Part shown: positions 13,690-24,600 of the stretch, one piece after another
Layout of the letters: every line of letters begins with the position of its first letter
How positions within the stretch are numbered: position 1 is the stretch's first letter
Assembly (NCBI GenBank): GCA_905221605.1
Contig: CAJNDS010002264.1
Location: 248,001 to 312,000, forward strand
Length of the DNA stretch: 64,000 bases
Source: Symbiodinium natans
Lineage: Eukaryota > Sar > Dinophyceae > Suessiales > Symbiodiniaceae
Reading direction: 5' to 3'
Notes under the pieces: generated by a model
What the model was told of the DNA's origin: nothing
Database searches by the model: none
The model's input: only the letters and a program-made list of their open reading frames with translations
Program-made: the position numbers and the translations under genes

Positions 13690-15265
13690 CCAACATTGCG
13701 GCATTGTGGGCATCGAAGCAACTCCTGTTGCATGACCATGCAGACAGGACACCTCGGACCAGGGCAGAGCGCCGAATATGTTCTGTAGTTCCGATGCTTC
13801 AGCTGAGGCACTGCACGCGGGTGTTCATTGAAAGCACACCGGGCATGCAGATGCCTTCCTCCTCCAGCGAGCCTTCCGCAAAGATCTGTGGCACCAGCGT
13901 GACCATGCAAACTGAGTTCGCAGCGAGGGTTGAACAAAGAACCTGCATTTGTTCTTCCCCGCCCTCGGCCTCGGTGTGGTTGTCAGATTTTAAATCAAAT
14001 CTTTTTCCTGGCCTTGTCACCCGTGTCCCGCGAGTCCACCGAGTATCCCTGAAGTGCCCCTCAAAGAAATTCGCGAAGGGTCCCACCGAGCACATCCCTG
14101 GAGTGCCACAGCGCCTACACCCAGAGAAGGCCGCAAAGAGTCCCGCCGAGCCCCACCACCAAAGAATCCCGCACAAGATCCCGCGGAGAAATCTTGAAAC
14201 GATATTTCTAACTACCCATCCGAAGCCACATCGGGTATCTGAAGGGTGGGGATTGTTGAAGTAAACAGTTTAATAGTCTTCATTTGTCGACCATCGCCCG
14301 GTTGTGGAAGCAAGTTGCACATCGAAACTCACACAGGCATGGGCCTGCAGTTGGTCCAGCGGCCCCTTAGAATTTCCAATCATGCCTTCCACTCTCCGTT
14401 CAAGGCTGCGAATCTCGGACTGGGCCAGGGGCGTTCACCACCCAAGCGGCGACGCAAGACTGATGCCTGCAGGGCGCTCTCTGCCTTTTGGGATAAGCGC
14501 AGCACATGCTGCCTTCACCCTTCCAACCGGACTCAGCTGCCTGGCCTTCTTGCGCACTGCTGCGAAAGTATTGGACTCAGCGCTCGCTACGAAGGCCTCC
14601 GCCTTCAGGTCCTGCCTTCAACGAACGTGCTGGCACAGTCTGCTCCAAGCATCGGCCCTGTACATAAAAGACCCGTCCTCAAATATGCGACTGCCTGCAA
14701 CGTTAAGGCGTTCCACTCGTCGGTGTCATCCCATTCTGCCTGACATCTTCAGCCGAAGGCATGACTGAATATGAGATCACGAGCAATTGAATGGAACCGC
14801 TGTGGTTCGGCCAAAGCGCATCAAAAGCAGTGCACTGCAGCAGCAAGTCTGCGAACGCCTTGGCCGCCACCGGATGCCACAACAGGAGGGCTCGGAATGT
14901 TTCAGGTGGTTGGTGCTGCATCTGCCTCAGTGTCTTTTGCCAAGCCTTTGTGGCAACCCAAGTCGTCCAGGACTACCTGGCCGGTTGGGTAAACAATAAC
15001 AGCAAGCATGAGCTTTTGAATTGAACCATGTTCTGTGCCTGGGGCTTGTTACAACCAAAATCACGATTCGCCAAGAAGCTGAAAGAAAATTTCGGCCATT
15101 GGCTAGCAAGCCGCCATACCTCACACAAACATGAGCCCTTCCATACCGTTTTGACAGGGAAGGTCTCAGTAGGTTTGCCACTCGGGGTGTTTCCCCTGCG
15201 CTTCATCCAGGATTTCTTCCAAGACCTGCGCCTCCCGACCGTGCACTTTAGTGAGCGACCAATGT
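13690..15265 (-). CDS. MYND-type zinc-finger protein, multi-exon (partial model)
   Basis: The key exon (about 13770-13690) encodes CPVCMVMQQELLRCPQCRNV followed by GYCS. This matches the first part of a MYND finger (CxxC...CxxCxxxxYC), a protein-interaction domain often found with SET or ankyrin domains. The remaining Cys/His ligands must lie in a following exon I could not place. Coding-like pieces upstream on the same strand, in order, lie near 15260-15172 (GREAQVLEEILDEAQGKHPE), 14968-14810 (ETFRALLLWHPVAAKAFADL), 14700-14640 (IFEDGSFMYRADAWSRLC), 14627-14440 (QLSPVGRVKAACAALIPKGR) and 13975-13830 (NSVCMVTLVPQIFAEGSLEE). No catalytic domain is visible. It sits directly upstream of the Kelch gene and could be its 5' part. 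Confidence 0.45.
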
Positions 15266-15392
15266 TTCGACGTTCGCACAGGCCATGACTATGCATTTGG
15301 GCACGTGCCTCCCCAGCAAGGATGCTGGTAAGTGCTCTTGCGCATGCTGCTCGTTTGCTTCGGTCTTGCGCACGCCTGAAGACTCACATGGG

Positions 15393-15395
<3 letters not shown>

Positions 15396-15431
<36 letters not shown>
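15396..15431. repeat. (AC)n microsatellite
   Basis: A pure CA/AC dinucleotide run of about 35 bases. Confidence 0.95.
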
Positions 15432-16019
15432 ACCGCTTCGCGCCAAGACTGCCAGGGCACGCCAAGGCATAAAGCGCCTGGATGAGTGTGTTGCGTGACA
15501 ACACGAGGTCGTTCATACAGCTTAGTCAACTGCAAGCCGTCGCACATGACACACAGCCTCAGGTACACTGATGTCTGGCGGTGCTGCTGGTTTTCGCCGC
15601 CTCCACCTCTAGGAACTTACGCACATGTCAGCGCTACAACAGTGGATGGATGACAGTGGAACAGGCCCCATGCAACGCAATGAAAAAATGACTGCAGCCT
15701 GGACACCAGACGAACCAAACCAAACCGCCAAAGCCCAACAAGAGTGATCGAGTCACTGGACTTGATAGCGTGGCCCCCATGGCTCCGCAGCACCCCTTTG
15801 CAATTGCACATCAAACATCCCAACAACCTGTAGGATCTCACAATTAACTTTTCACCCCCTCTTCTTCAAGTTCTGCAAACTAAGTTGGGTTTTCCATGTG
15901 CCTACATACGGCAACAAGCAACGGCTCAAAATGCCAGCATAAAAAAAAGTTGGTTCTTTGAGTTGCGCCCACCCCCCTCCTTTTTTTCCTCGCACCTTTT
16001 TGCAACTGCAGGACGAGGG

Positions 16020-16533
16020 TTCGGCTAAGGTTTGAGGAGGGGTGTGCACGCAGGGCACCGAGGTGCGTGCAGCCGGCTAGTGAAACTGGGGGCCGGGCAT
16101 AGCAGGAACAGGAGCCACGCGGATTGCAGATCTTGCCTGGCCGGCAAGCGTGCGAGTAGCTCGTCGTGTTTGGAGCGACGCTCCGCCAGCAGTGCTGCAA
16201 CGAACTCGCGGCTGCCAAGCGGACTGCCAAGGACGGTGAACAGGGTGCGCGCGACGATACGCCGGAATACGTCGCCCATGACCAGCGCGCGCGCACGCTG
16301 CCAGTGGTGTTAGCCAACGCGACGATTCGGCGGTTAGGTGGGATGGCGGCCTGTGCGAGCCTGGCGGCTGCGGAGGCAAAGAGCCCTGTGGCATACTCGT
16401 CGTCAAGGAGGACTCGGAGATGCTCGCTAGTGCAACCCGAGGGCCCTGCTGCGGCCCCGCGGCGTGCCCGGCCCAAGTTGTCTACCAACATCTGGCGGCG
16501 TTGGCGGGCGTCGGGCGGGATCCTGCACGGCAT
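16020..16533 (-). pseudogene. Non-LTR-type reverse transcriptase fragment, N-terminal fingers region, frameshifted
   Basis: The frame from 16533 reads ARRGAAAGPSGCTSEHLRVL, then AIPPNRRIVALANTTG. It then shifts to another frame from about 16279 (GDVFRRIVARTLFTVLGSPL). The same block, AR(K)GAAPGPSG...RVVALRKPNGG..VVGDFFRRVVA, occurs on the plus strand at 28895-29152. These are two copies of one RT family. The fragment has at least one frameshift and no catalytic motif C, so it is a dead remnant. Downstream (to 15880) the frame becomes low-complexity and is not part of the domain. Confidence 0.75.
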
Positions 16534-16769
16534 TGTCCGTCACGGCATTAGCGAGAGCCAACGGCTGCGCCGGACTCATGCTGCTGCGCCGTTTATGCTT
16601 TCGCTGCTAACACGGAAGCCCGCTCGGCACGCCTGCTGAGGTTACTGAGATATGTTAAGTGTGTTGCGAAAACGCACTGGCAGTCGGCCAGCATGTTTTA
16701 TCGCTCTTGCTTGAGCCAACCATTGCGGTTGGTCTGATGCCAAGCGCCCTGTGCGATGACCTCGAGGTC

Positions 16770-17300
16770 CCGCAGTTTTTTTTATGGTATATCTGTGTTT
16801 GTCTCCATGCCTCGAACCTTCTAAGCCAAGTCCTTCGGGCCCAACGCCAACACTCGTCCCGACTGGAAACGATGTCCAAGGGGGGTCCCGTTCTCGGAGA
16901 TGTCGAATTTGGCGGCATGAGACGCGTCGGTGATGCTGTAGATGGCCACGTCGGCGTCACCGAATGCTTCGTACTTGTAAAAGAGCCCCTTGTCGGGCGT
17001 CTTCTTCACATATGCCAGGACCTGATTGCACTGAAGGAGATCCTCCAGTGAACCTCGTAGGCAATGTCCAACCGACACACCCTCACCAGCCAGTTGAGAC
17101 TCCCAACTACGCTTCGAAGTTGCTCTCGTTCCGGCTCAGTCACCGGAGCGTCCCTCTGCCTCCGCCGCATCGGATCGACAGAGATGGGGCGCACCTGGGC
17201 AGCTGTGTTGGGACATGTGACGAGGATGCCATCGTCGAGGGCTCCGAACTTGAACTCCGTCGTCACCTTTTGCGGATGGCAACGAAGCGCCCGATTGAAA
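16770..17300 (-). pseudogene. Ty1-copia-type RT/RNase H remnant
   Basis: The frame ending at 17006 contains REQLRSVVGSLNWLVRVCRL followed by DIAYEV, the copia signature (GSLxW/YL...RPD[IL]A). After a frameshift a second frame (17078-16821) gives YVKKTPDKGLFYKYEAFGDA then DVAIYSITDASHAAKF, which matches the start of the copia RNase H (YLKGT...L.GYSDADWA). No LTRs, integrase or gag remain. The copy is broken by at least one frameshift and is short. Confidence 0.7.
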
Positions 17301-17459
17301 GAGCAGCCACAGCGGGTTCTGGAAGGCGGGCCTGGGCGACATCACGGAACAGTGGGGCCTCGCGGATGAGCTTGAGGGACATGTGAAGGGCCCGACGGAG
17401 CTGAGGCTTGCAGAAGGGGGGAGGGTTGCGGAACAAGCTGCACGGCTGCGGGAGTCGTC

Positions 17460-18424
17460 GGGGTCACCTTGCGCGCCACCGCGCTCCCACCCCCACTCCG
17501 GGCTGCCGCGAGCGCAGGGCGCAAACCAAGTCCGCCAAAGCGGGCAGCAAACTGTTGTGTCTGCAGTGCGCCCTCAGGCAGCGGCTGGTCCACCTGGCCG
17601 AGGAGCCTGGGAGGCTCGCGGGGCAGCGCACATGGGCTCCCCGTTTCAGCGCGAGCTGCATTGACCCCAGCGGGCGTGCCCAAGACATTGAGGCCCTGTT
17701 GTCACGGGATGTCACGGAGCGCAGCAAGGGCAAGCGGCGGGACGTCAGCTTGTGCCAGGCGCACGTGGAGGAGCCGACATGAGCCGACCATCGTCCTCAT
17801 GATCGAGGAGGATTCGGAGGTGTTGGTCGCGTGGGAGGACCCGTCGCCGACCCATGCTGGGACCGGCACCTTGCCCGCGTGCAATCTAACCCGCGCGTAT
17901 CCCTACAGGCGGCGAACCGTTCATCCTGCAACGGCCGAACACGCTCAGGTTCAGCGACGACTGGATGTCGTCAAGGAAGGCGAAAACGGCCTCACCCGGG
18001 AAAAGCTGCCCTGGAGCTCGGCGAGCAGAGCGCCGGCAGCAAGGGTCGCTGCTCGCCGCCTTCGCCTTGCTGGCAGCGTAGAACTGGCACGCGTAGGGCA
18101 ATAAAGGCCGCAGTGAGGCCGCAGTGCCAAGCGGTATTGTAGCTCGCGGACTGGCCTCAGTGGCGGCGCGGCAGGCGCAGCGGACGGGACAGGCATCAGG
18201 CGAAAGGCATCCGACACGCGGGGAGAAGCCGCAAGGGTGCGGCGTGCCCACCAAAGTGCTCCCCGCGGATCACACCGCCAACGCTCTAGGACCGGTTCTG
18301 GCAGTTCTCGCATAACCCCAGCTGCTGCATGTAGGAGGGCGGATGTAAAACCATGAATTCGCGGCGAGCGCGCGGCAATCAAATGTTGGGGTGTTGCGCC
18401 GACAAGGGCCTCTGGCAGCTGCAT
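17460..18424 (-). pseudogene. Non-LTR-type RT fragment, catalytic and C-terminal part, frameshifted
   Basis: The catalytic motif C is visible as GEAVFAFLDDI (FLDD at about 17978-17967). Downstream, in other frames, come VLGTPAGV and the C-terminal signature ARFGGLGLRPALAAA (about 17545-17505), a known tail of this RT family. Motif order runs correctly on the minus strand but needs several frame changes, so the copy is inactive. It lies upstream (on the minus strand) of the N-terminal RT fragment at 16.0-16.5 kb, the wrong order for a single element, so the two come from different copies. Confidence 0.6.
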
Positions 18425-18589
18425 TGGCAGGGGGACAAGCGCAACGTAAAGTCGCTGGGGGCGCTAAGCGCGACGTTAAACTCCCCTGCATACTGCGATG
18501 GCTCAACTCAATGAATCGATGGCGTCTCCGCTACCCTCACGGCTGCAAGCCTGCGACAGCGCAAGGCCTTTCCTAAAAACGGGCTCGCG

Positions 18590-19335
18590 GGACGTGAAAC
18601 CTTTAACAGTAGCGATGCGTCATGGACGTGCCCCCCCCCCCCCCCATGTTCTTTCCGCCCCCCTTATTTCCTAAAGCACGGGCCCGCGGGACAACTCGGG
18701 ACCTCCGTAAACATACCTAGAGACTAGCATGCCAGAAGGCACATAGCGGGACCCACAATTCTTAGGAAGGGTTTCCCAGCGATGGCCCCCCCGCCTTTCT
18801 TTCCCAAAAATACGCTCTGGGGACTGTTGCTGGTTTAGGCTTTGGGGTGCGCCACGTGCTCCTCGCATGATACACCGGGAAACAACACGAAACACGAAAG
18901 ATTAGGAAACGTGCTCCTTGAGAGGCCCGCATGACCATTTTTTTCCTCATTTTGCCCACCAATAGTAAATAGGATATCTTTAACGTGACGTCCCCCCACT
19001 GCTTCCCAAAGATAGGTCAAGGTCAAGCCTGATGCCCGAAGGCGGCCCATTTAAGGCGCAGGCAATGATCAATGAAACAATCAAATGCGACGACTAATTG
19101 CGCGGCTCCTTGCTTTGCAACGAAATGAATGAAATATAGGAACGTCTGGCGGCCCCCGCACCGGATTGCCCTGCGGACGGCGTTGCGCAAGCGCGGCAAA
19201 CACGTGCAGCCTCGTGGTACACGCAAGGCCGCCCGGATGCATCTGCTCCACGAGGCCCGACGCATAGCTGGCTTTTTGTCCCACTTCTGCACGCCTCCGT
19301 CGGGCGCCTGCACGCCGACGGAGAGAGGGCGTGGG
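18590..19335. other. Left flank of the YR retrotransposon; no gene recognised
   Basis: It contains a poly-C run near 18631-18646. Frames on either strand lack recognisable motifs. It directly abuts repeat A1 of the YR element at 19336. Confidence 0.5.
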
Positions 19336-19463
19336 ATTGTCCTTTGCGATGCAACGTAGCTTTTGCTGAGAGACCTGTCCCGACGCAAACTGGGGATGGG
19401 GGAACTCTTGATTGTACGATTGTTGTCGGCGCCGCACTTGGAATCTCAAGGATTTCAGTCAGG
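19336..19463 (+). repeat. Split direct repeat A1
   Basis: 128 bases identical by eye to A2 at 27361-27488. It starts ATTGTCC and ends CAGTCAGG. It marks the left end of the YR retrotransposon and probably holds its promoter. Confidence 0.92.
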
Positions 19464-19528
19464 ATTTACTAGTTTCCATATTCTTGGTTTGCCATGGCAG
19501 TTTGACCGGGTTCGCTGCCTATCCACCC

Positions 19529-21588
19529 ATGGTGGTGTCCAGAGCCGCAGTGACTGAAGTGGTTGCATTGCTGACAAATTTGGATGCTGAAGCAGCATGT
19601 GATGATGCACAGATCAGGTCGGCAATCGCAGAAACACGGGAAGCCTTGGGGAGAGCTCCCCTATCCCGTGTGAGTGACCAGAAGCGACACTTGAGGAATG
19701 CGTTAGTCCCTGGCAAGAACTTGTTGTTAGACGTCCTTGGGGGCAAAGCATTAGGCTTGGATGCAGAGGAATGGTCTTCAGCGCTCTGGGAATACTACAA
19801 GTCTTCTACTGGAGGCACCGCCTCTGGCCAGGTATGCAATGCGATCAACGACGACGAAGACCTTTGGGACGAAGTGATTCAGTCAACCTTGCCAGAGACT
19901 TCCGGTCAGGTTGTGATGCAAACCGGCGTGTGGTGGACTTCCCGCCGTTTTTGTGCCATGGCATGGATGGCGCTAGCAGTTGTGCTTTTCTGTTTCGCAG
20001 GAGGAGAATGGTCCGCTCGAACGAAGGTGGCTTTCGGAGGCAGTGCAAGTGTCTGCCTTGTTTTGGCAGATTTGTGGCGGCGCTTCGGCTGGGAGTATGC
20101 ATGGATATGTACAGATGAGCAGCTGGAGATAACGTCACCTGCAGTGCCAGCTGCGGCCCATCAAGCCATGCGGGCGAGCGACGATCCTGTTTCCGAAGCT
20201 TCTGCGTCAGCTGATTTGAAGCTCGAGAATGAACGCTTGCGAAAAATGGTGGAGGACTTGCGAGCGCAGGGGACGGAATCAGGAATCCCGCCACCTCCGC
20301 CGCCGGGCGCACCGCCGTTTCCTTCGAGCCACGCGGAACCTGTGTCACAGAACAACGCCGTGATGACTGCTTTCCGTGCGTTCGCACAAGACAGCAACGT
20401 GGATGGTCCGCTTTCGTTGACAGCAGTTCAGCAAGCGTCACAGCCCAACAATCCGGAGATGGCATCGAAGATTTTTTCACCCACGCTGGCGATTGAGTTC
20501 CCGCAAGGTGCAGCCGTGCGGTTCACAGAAGATGCCGTGCCTTCCTCATTGCGGGGTCTGCGAGGCGAAATCCTTGAACGCATGACGGATGGAACTGCTC
20601 GTGTGCGGTTGGATGGTGGAGCAATCGTTCATTCAGTTCGCGATGCATTTCTTCTTCCAGACATGCGCCAGGGACCGCAACCAGCTTCATCCGATCGACA
20701 ACATAACGTGAACCCCTTGTTGGACGACACGCAGTTGAAAGCACAGGCTTCCAAAGTGCATAATGCTTTGGAATCATGGTCAAAGCAGTCGTCCAGCGTG
20801 CCACATTGGCCGCGACTGTTTTGGGAAGGCGTGGTGCAAATGCAGAGCAACGAGCCACTTCATCGAGATTTGCTGCGTGTACTGCAAGCTCACGGTTATG
20901 TGGGAGATGCGACGATATCTGCGCCGCGGACGGATGCTTTGTTGAAGCAGTTGAAAGATCTTGGGACTCCCGCGCCGACTGCCGGGTCAGCCGTCGAGTT
21001 TTTCTCAGGGCAAAGGATCACGCCAACAGCTGCTGGACTTGGTGACATTTCAAGCTGGCACAGCAAGCTTCCAAGTGATCATCAGTACGCAGGGCCGGAA
21101 ATATACAGGTCAGTACTGGCATCGGGCGTGCGGTGTATGCGGGACTACGTGAACCAGTTTTTCCCAATCGATGCTCGTGCGCACAGCAATGAGTACCTTG
21201 ATTTATTTACACAAGCATCCACCATCGATTTCGCGTTGGCCAAAGCAGCTTCAGATGACGAAATTTTGGAAACCCTGGGAACCAATGACCAGCTAGAGAT
21301 TTCACTCCTGCGTACGTTCACAAGAAAAGAACTGGCGATGCGGATGCCGCAATGCGCATTCTGGCAGTGCAGCCCCCCGGGTCAGGCACTGACATTGCCC
21401 CTCATTGGCTTGTTACCGAGGCATCGGCTTACAGTCAAGCCGAATACAAGCGACGTGAAAGGGCAAGAGCTCAAAAGGGGCCTGGCGCGAAAGGGGCTGA
21501 CAAAGGAGCTGGAAAAGGCAAGGGCCGGGGTGGCGCAAAGAGCCACCCGAAGGCTAAAGCAGACAAAGTCCCACATGTGCCGGGTTGA
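19529..21588 (+). CDS. Gag-like protein of the YR retrotransposon (one frameshift)
   Basis: The likely start is ATG 19529 (MVVSRAAVTEVVAL); the frame is open from further upstream. Features in order: an N-terminal helical region, a membrane-like stretch (FCAMAWMALAVVLFCFAGGE), a coiled-coil segment (ADLKLENERLRKMVEDLRAQ), a Pro-rich linker (PPPPPPGAPPFP), a globular part, and a basic Gly/Lys-rich tail (GADKGAGKGKGRGG) suited to nucleic-acid binding. The tail is in a different frame from the body. The body frame continues as nonsense after about 21310, while the -1 frame gives RTGDADAAMRILAVQPPG, then the tail, ending at TGA 21586-21588. This is either a 1-base deletion or a programmed -1 shift; no classic slippery heptamer is seen. 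The gag tail and pol share one frame, separated by that TGA. Confidence 0.75.
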
Positions 21589-21654
21589 CTCCCGGCACCG
21601 GCCCAGCAGCCACATCGGGCACCCTACAAGCCTGCTGGGCCCACTCGAACATGG

Positions 21655-24600
21655 GTGCCCATATCGAGTGCAACAGAGGACGGAGCTTGTCGCACATTCC
21701 CGGCGGCTGATGTGTGGACACAATTCTATGATCAACAACCGTCCCTGCAAAGGTTGACACCGTTGCCGGTCCCACCGAGACCGGTCAAGAGTGACAGCAC
21801 TTCCTCACGCATCAGACGCCGCCATCAAAAACGCATGGAGGTGTGGAAGATTGCTGTCAAAATGATTGCAGTTGCGAACGGCTTAGATGATGGCAAACCT
21901 CTTGCAGACCGCACGCCATCGCTGGCCAAGACTCCTTCGATTGATCAACACAGGCCAGCGGTCAAGCAAGCAGTAGCTACGATTCTCTCCGAGGCTGCTC
22001 GCTTTGCTAAGGCGCGCCGGTGCTTAGGCACGACAGGCGCCCACGGGGCTCCTCAAGAGCCCTTTTCGGCAGCAACGCAGCTGGTAAAATTTGCACAAGC
22101 TGATGGTGGGTATGTCAGAATGAAGAAGAACAGAGTCAATCAAGTACCCATCGTGGCCAATTCGATTGATGAGCCCAAAACAAACCATGTAGTTCCTATG
22201 CTTCAAGCTCTGCCACCGCAAGAGGCTGAACATTATGCTTTGGAGACGAATGTAGTTGACACCGCAGGAAAGTCCAGCATCATTTTTCGCGAGATTTCGG
22301 AGCAGTACGGTTTCATTGGAGGGTCCATGGAAGAATTTGTGTCGTATTTCCAACGGCCAGACTTGCCTAAACAAATGTGGCGCTGGGCGCCCTGGGCGAG
22401 CTGTCGCGCGGTAGCAGGTTTCACCGTTGTGCCGAAGAAGGACCCATCCAAACTCCGAAAACTGCTGATGTGCTGCCCCGCCAACTACATGTTCGAAGAT
22501 CCGCGGTACAGAGCTGAATTAGGCATGGGAGGAGGCGGAGCAATCACCAGGATCCATATTCCTTCGGACAACTTGGCATGCTCCGCATGTGATGAAAGTA
22601 ATGCTTTCACGTATGTCCTCACACCGGAGTGGTTATGGCCATGGTTTTCTACTCCACCGATTCGGGCATTCCACGTGTGGGACTGCCTCCCAGACGATTT
22701 TCCATCCCAGATTGATGTAACAACTTTGGTTTCTGCGCAGTACATGCGGCTTCCAATGGGCTGTACTCATTCGGTGCACATTCTGATGTTGATCAATCTG
22801 CGCTACATTGGAATCACTTTGCTTGCATCACAACACTTGAATGTGAACCGTGCAAACCGTCAACGGGCAGAGGGTTTGGCTCATTTGCATGCGGCTCCAA
22901 CGCACGGCGATGCTGATGCCACGTGCCTTGCGACGGCAGCAGGCAGGGATTCCGAATGCTCGCCGGAAGAGTGGATTGAGATACTGCGGAGTGCACGATC
23001 TTCCTCATTCCGAGTGTTAGTAGTCTTGTTATGCTTCATGGGTGATCGACGTCATGGTGACATCTGTGATTGGCTGGAAACCATGGCGCAAGCGCAAGGC
23101 CTCACTCTGCTGGTGATCTCCGCCGATGTGGCCATTGACAGCAGGTGGGATTTCACGAACCCAGCTCTTGTGCACAAGTTTCTTGTGGCGGCTCATGAAG
23201 GATTGATTGACGTGATTGGGGGCAGTCCTCCGAGCGGTACTTTGAGCGATACAAGAGTCAATGATTCTGTGACAGGGCTTCGATTCTTGCGGAGCCGGGA
23301 ACGCTTTTGGGGATGTCCAGGTCTCAATTCTGCAGAGCAAACACAGATCAGAAGAACGAATGCTTTGTTTGTGAATTTTCTGGCAATGGCTGAAGCTGTG
23401 TGTGCAGCTGGCGGAAAGTTTTTCCTTGCTCATCCGGATGATCCAGGTGAGGCTCCGCATCCAAGTTTGTTTGTCACCGCGGAAATGCTGGAGTTTGAAG
23501 GTCGTGTTGGAGCGATGCGAGCACATCATCATCAATGCGCTTTCGGAGGTGCGGACATGAGCCCCACATGCATTTCGACAAATTGTTCCCAGGGGTTTCG
23601 CTTGGAGGGTTTATGGTGCCCAGGGCATCTCGAACATAGTTCCGAATGTCAGCGTTATCAACGCAAGTATGTTTCCGAATATGCGTATGCCATTGCCGAC
23701 ATGGTGTTTCATGAGCTTCGCTATCTTGCACACAACCAAATTGGTCCTACGAGTTCTGCGCAAAGTAGCCACTTAGCCAAGAAGGTTTCATGTTATGGGT
23801 CACGAATGGGGTCCGCTACATCACCAGCTATTTCCATTCTGAACGAGGATATCTGTTTGGGGAGGCATGTACATATACACGATCACCAAGGGGCGGTCTA
23901 TCTTCATGTGGATGATGCAGTGACCATATCAACAGGAACCAGTTCGGACATTCATGCCGATCGTGTGATGCATTTTCTGGCAGAGGGGCTGGAAGATGCA
24001 GGCTTTATTGTGCCCGAGCGTGTGCAGGCCGCAGACGTCCAGAAGGTCGTGGGTTACCAGCCCGTAGCGAGGCCAGCTCGATTCAAACTGCCAGATCACA
24101 AATGGGCGCTGCTCGCTGATGCCTTGAAGGAGCTGGCAGTGCCAGTTTGGATAGATGTGGAGGTGTTGCGAGCTGTGCTTGGGGTGTGGGTGTTTGCTGC
24201 TTTGCTAAACAGAGATTTGCTGAGCATACCGCACGCAGTTTATCGGATGTTGGATGCCCACCCAAATGAGACTATTCGGTGGTGGCCCAGTGCCAGGCGA
24301 GAAGTCCTGGCAATGAGCTACGCAGCACCGTGGTTGTTCTATGACGCCGGAGCGCCATTAGCTACCACAATTTTTGCTACCGATGCAATGGGAAACAGCG
24401 AAGTTGATGCAGGCGGTTATGGGATCACAGTTCGTGATGTTTCAAGGGCGGCAATCGAACAAATTTTAGAGTATGGGGAATCGCAGAGCCGTTCTGTGTC
24501 TCGCCTTTCTGGAGATTTCACGGGTTTGAAGTTCCCCGAGCGGCCGATTAAAGCTTCCAAGCCTTTTTCACTACTACCGAATGAAATATTCCAAAACGAG

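Noticed and set aside
16705-16725. TTGGCTCAAG on the minus strand as another spliced-leader relic
   Set aside because: Only 10 bases match and the rest of the leader is absent; it lies within the copia remnant.
19412-21757. Full 781-residue open frame as the true Gag product
   Set aside because: The last about 150 residues are in the wrong frame; the -1 frame gives the expected basic Gag tail, so the uninterrupted frame is accidental after about 21310.
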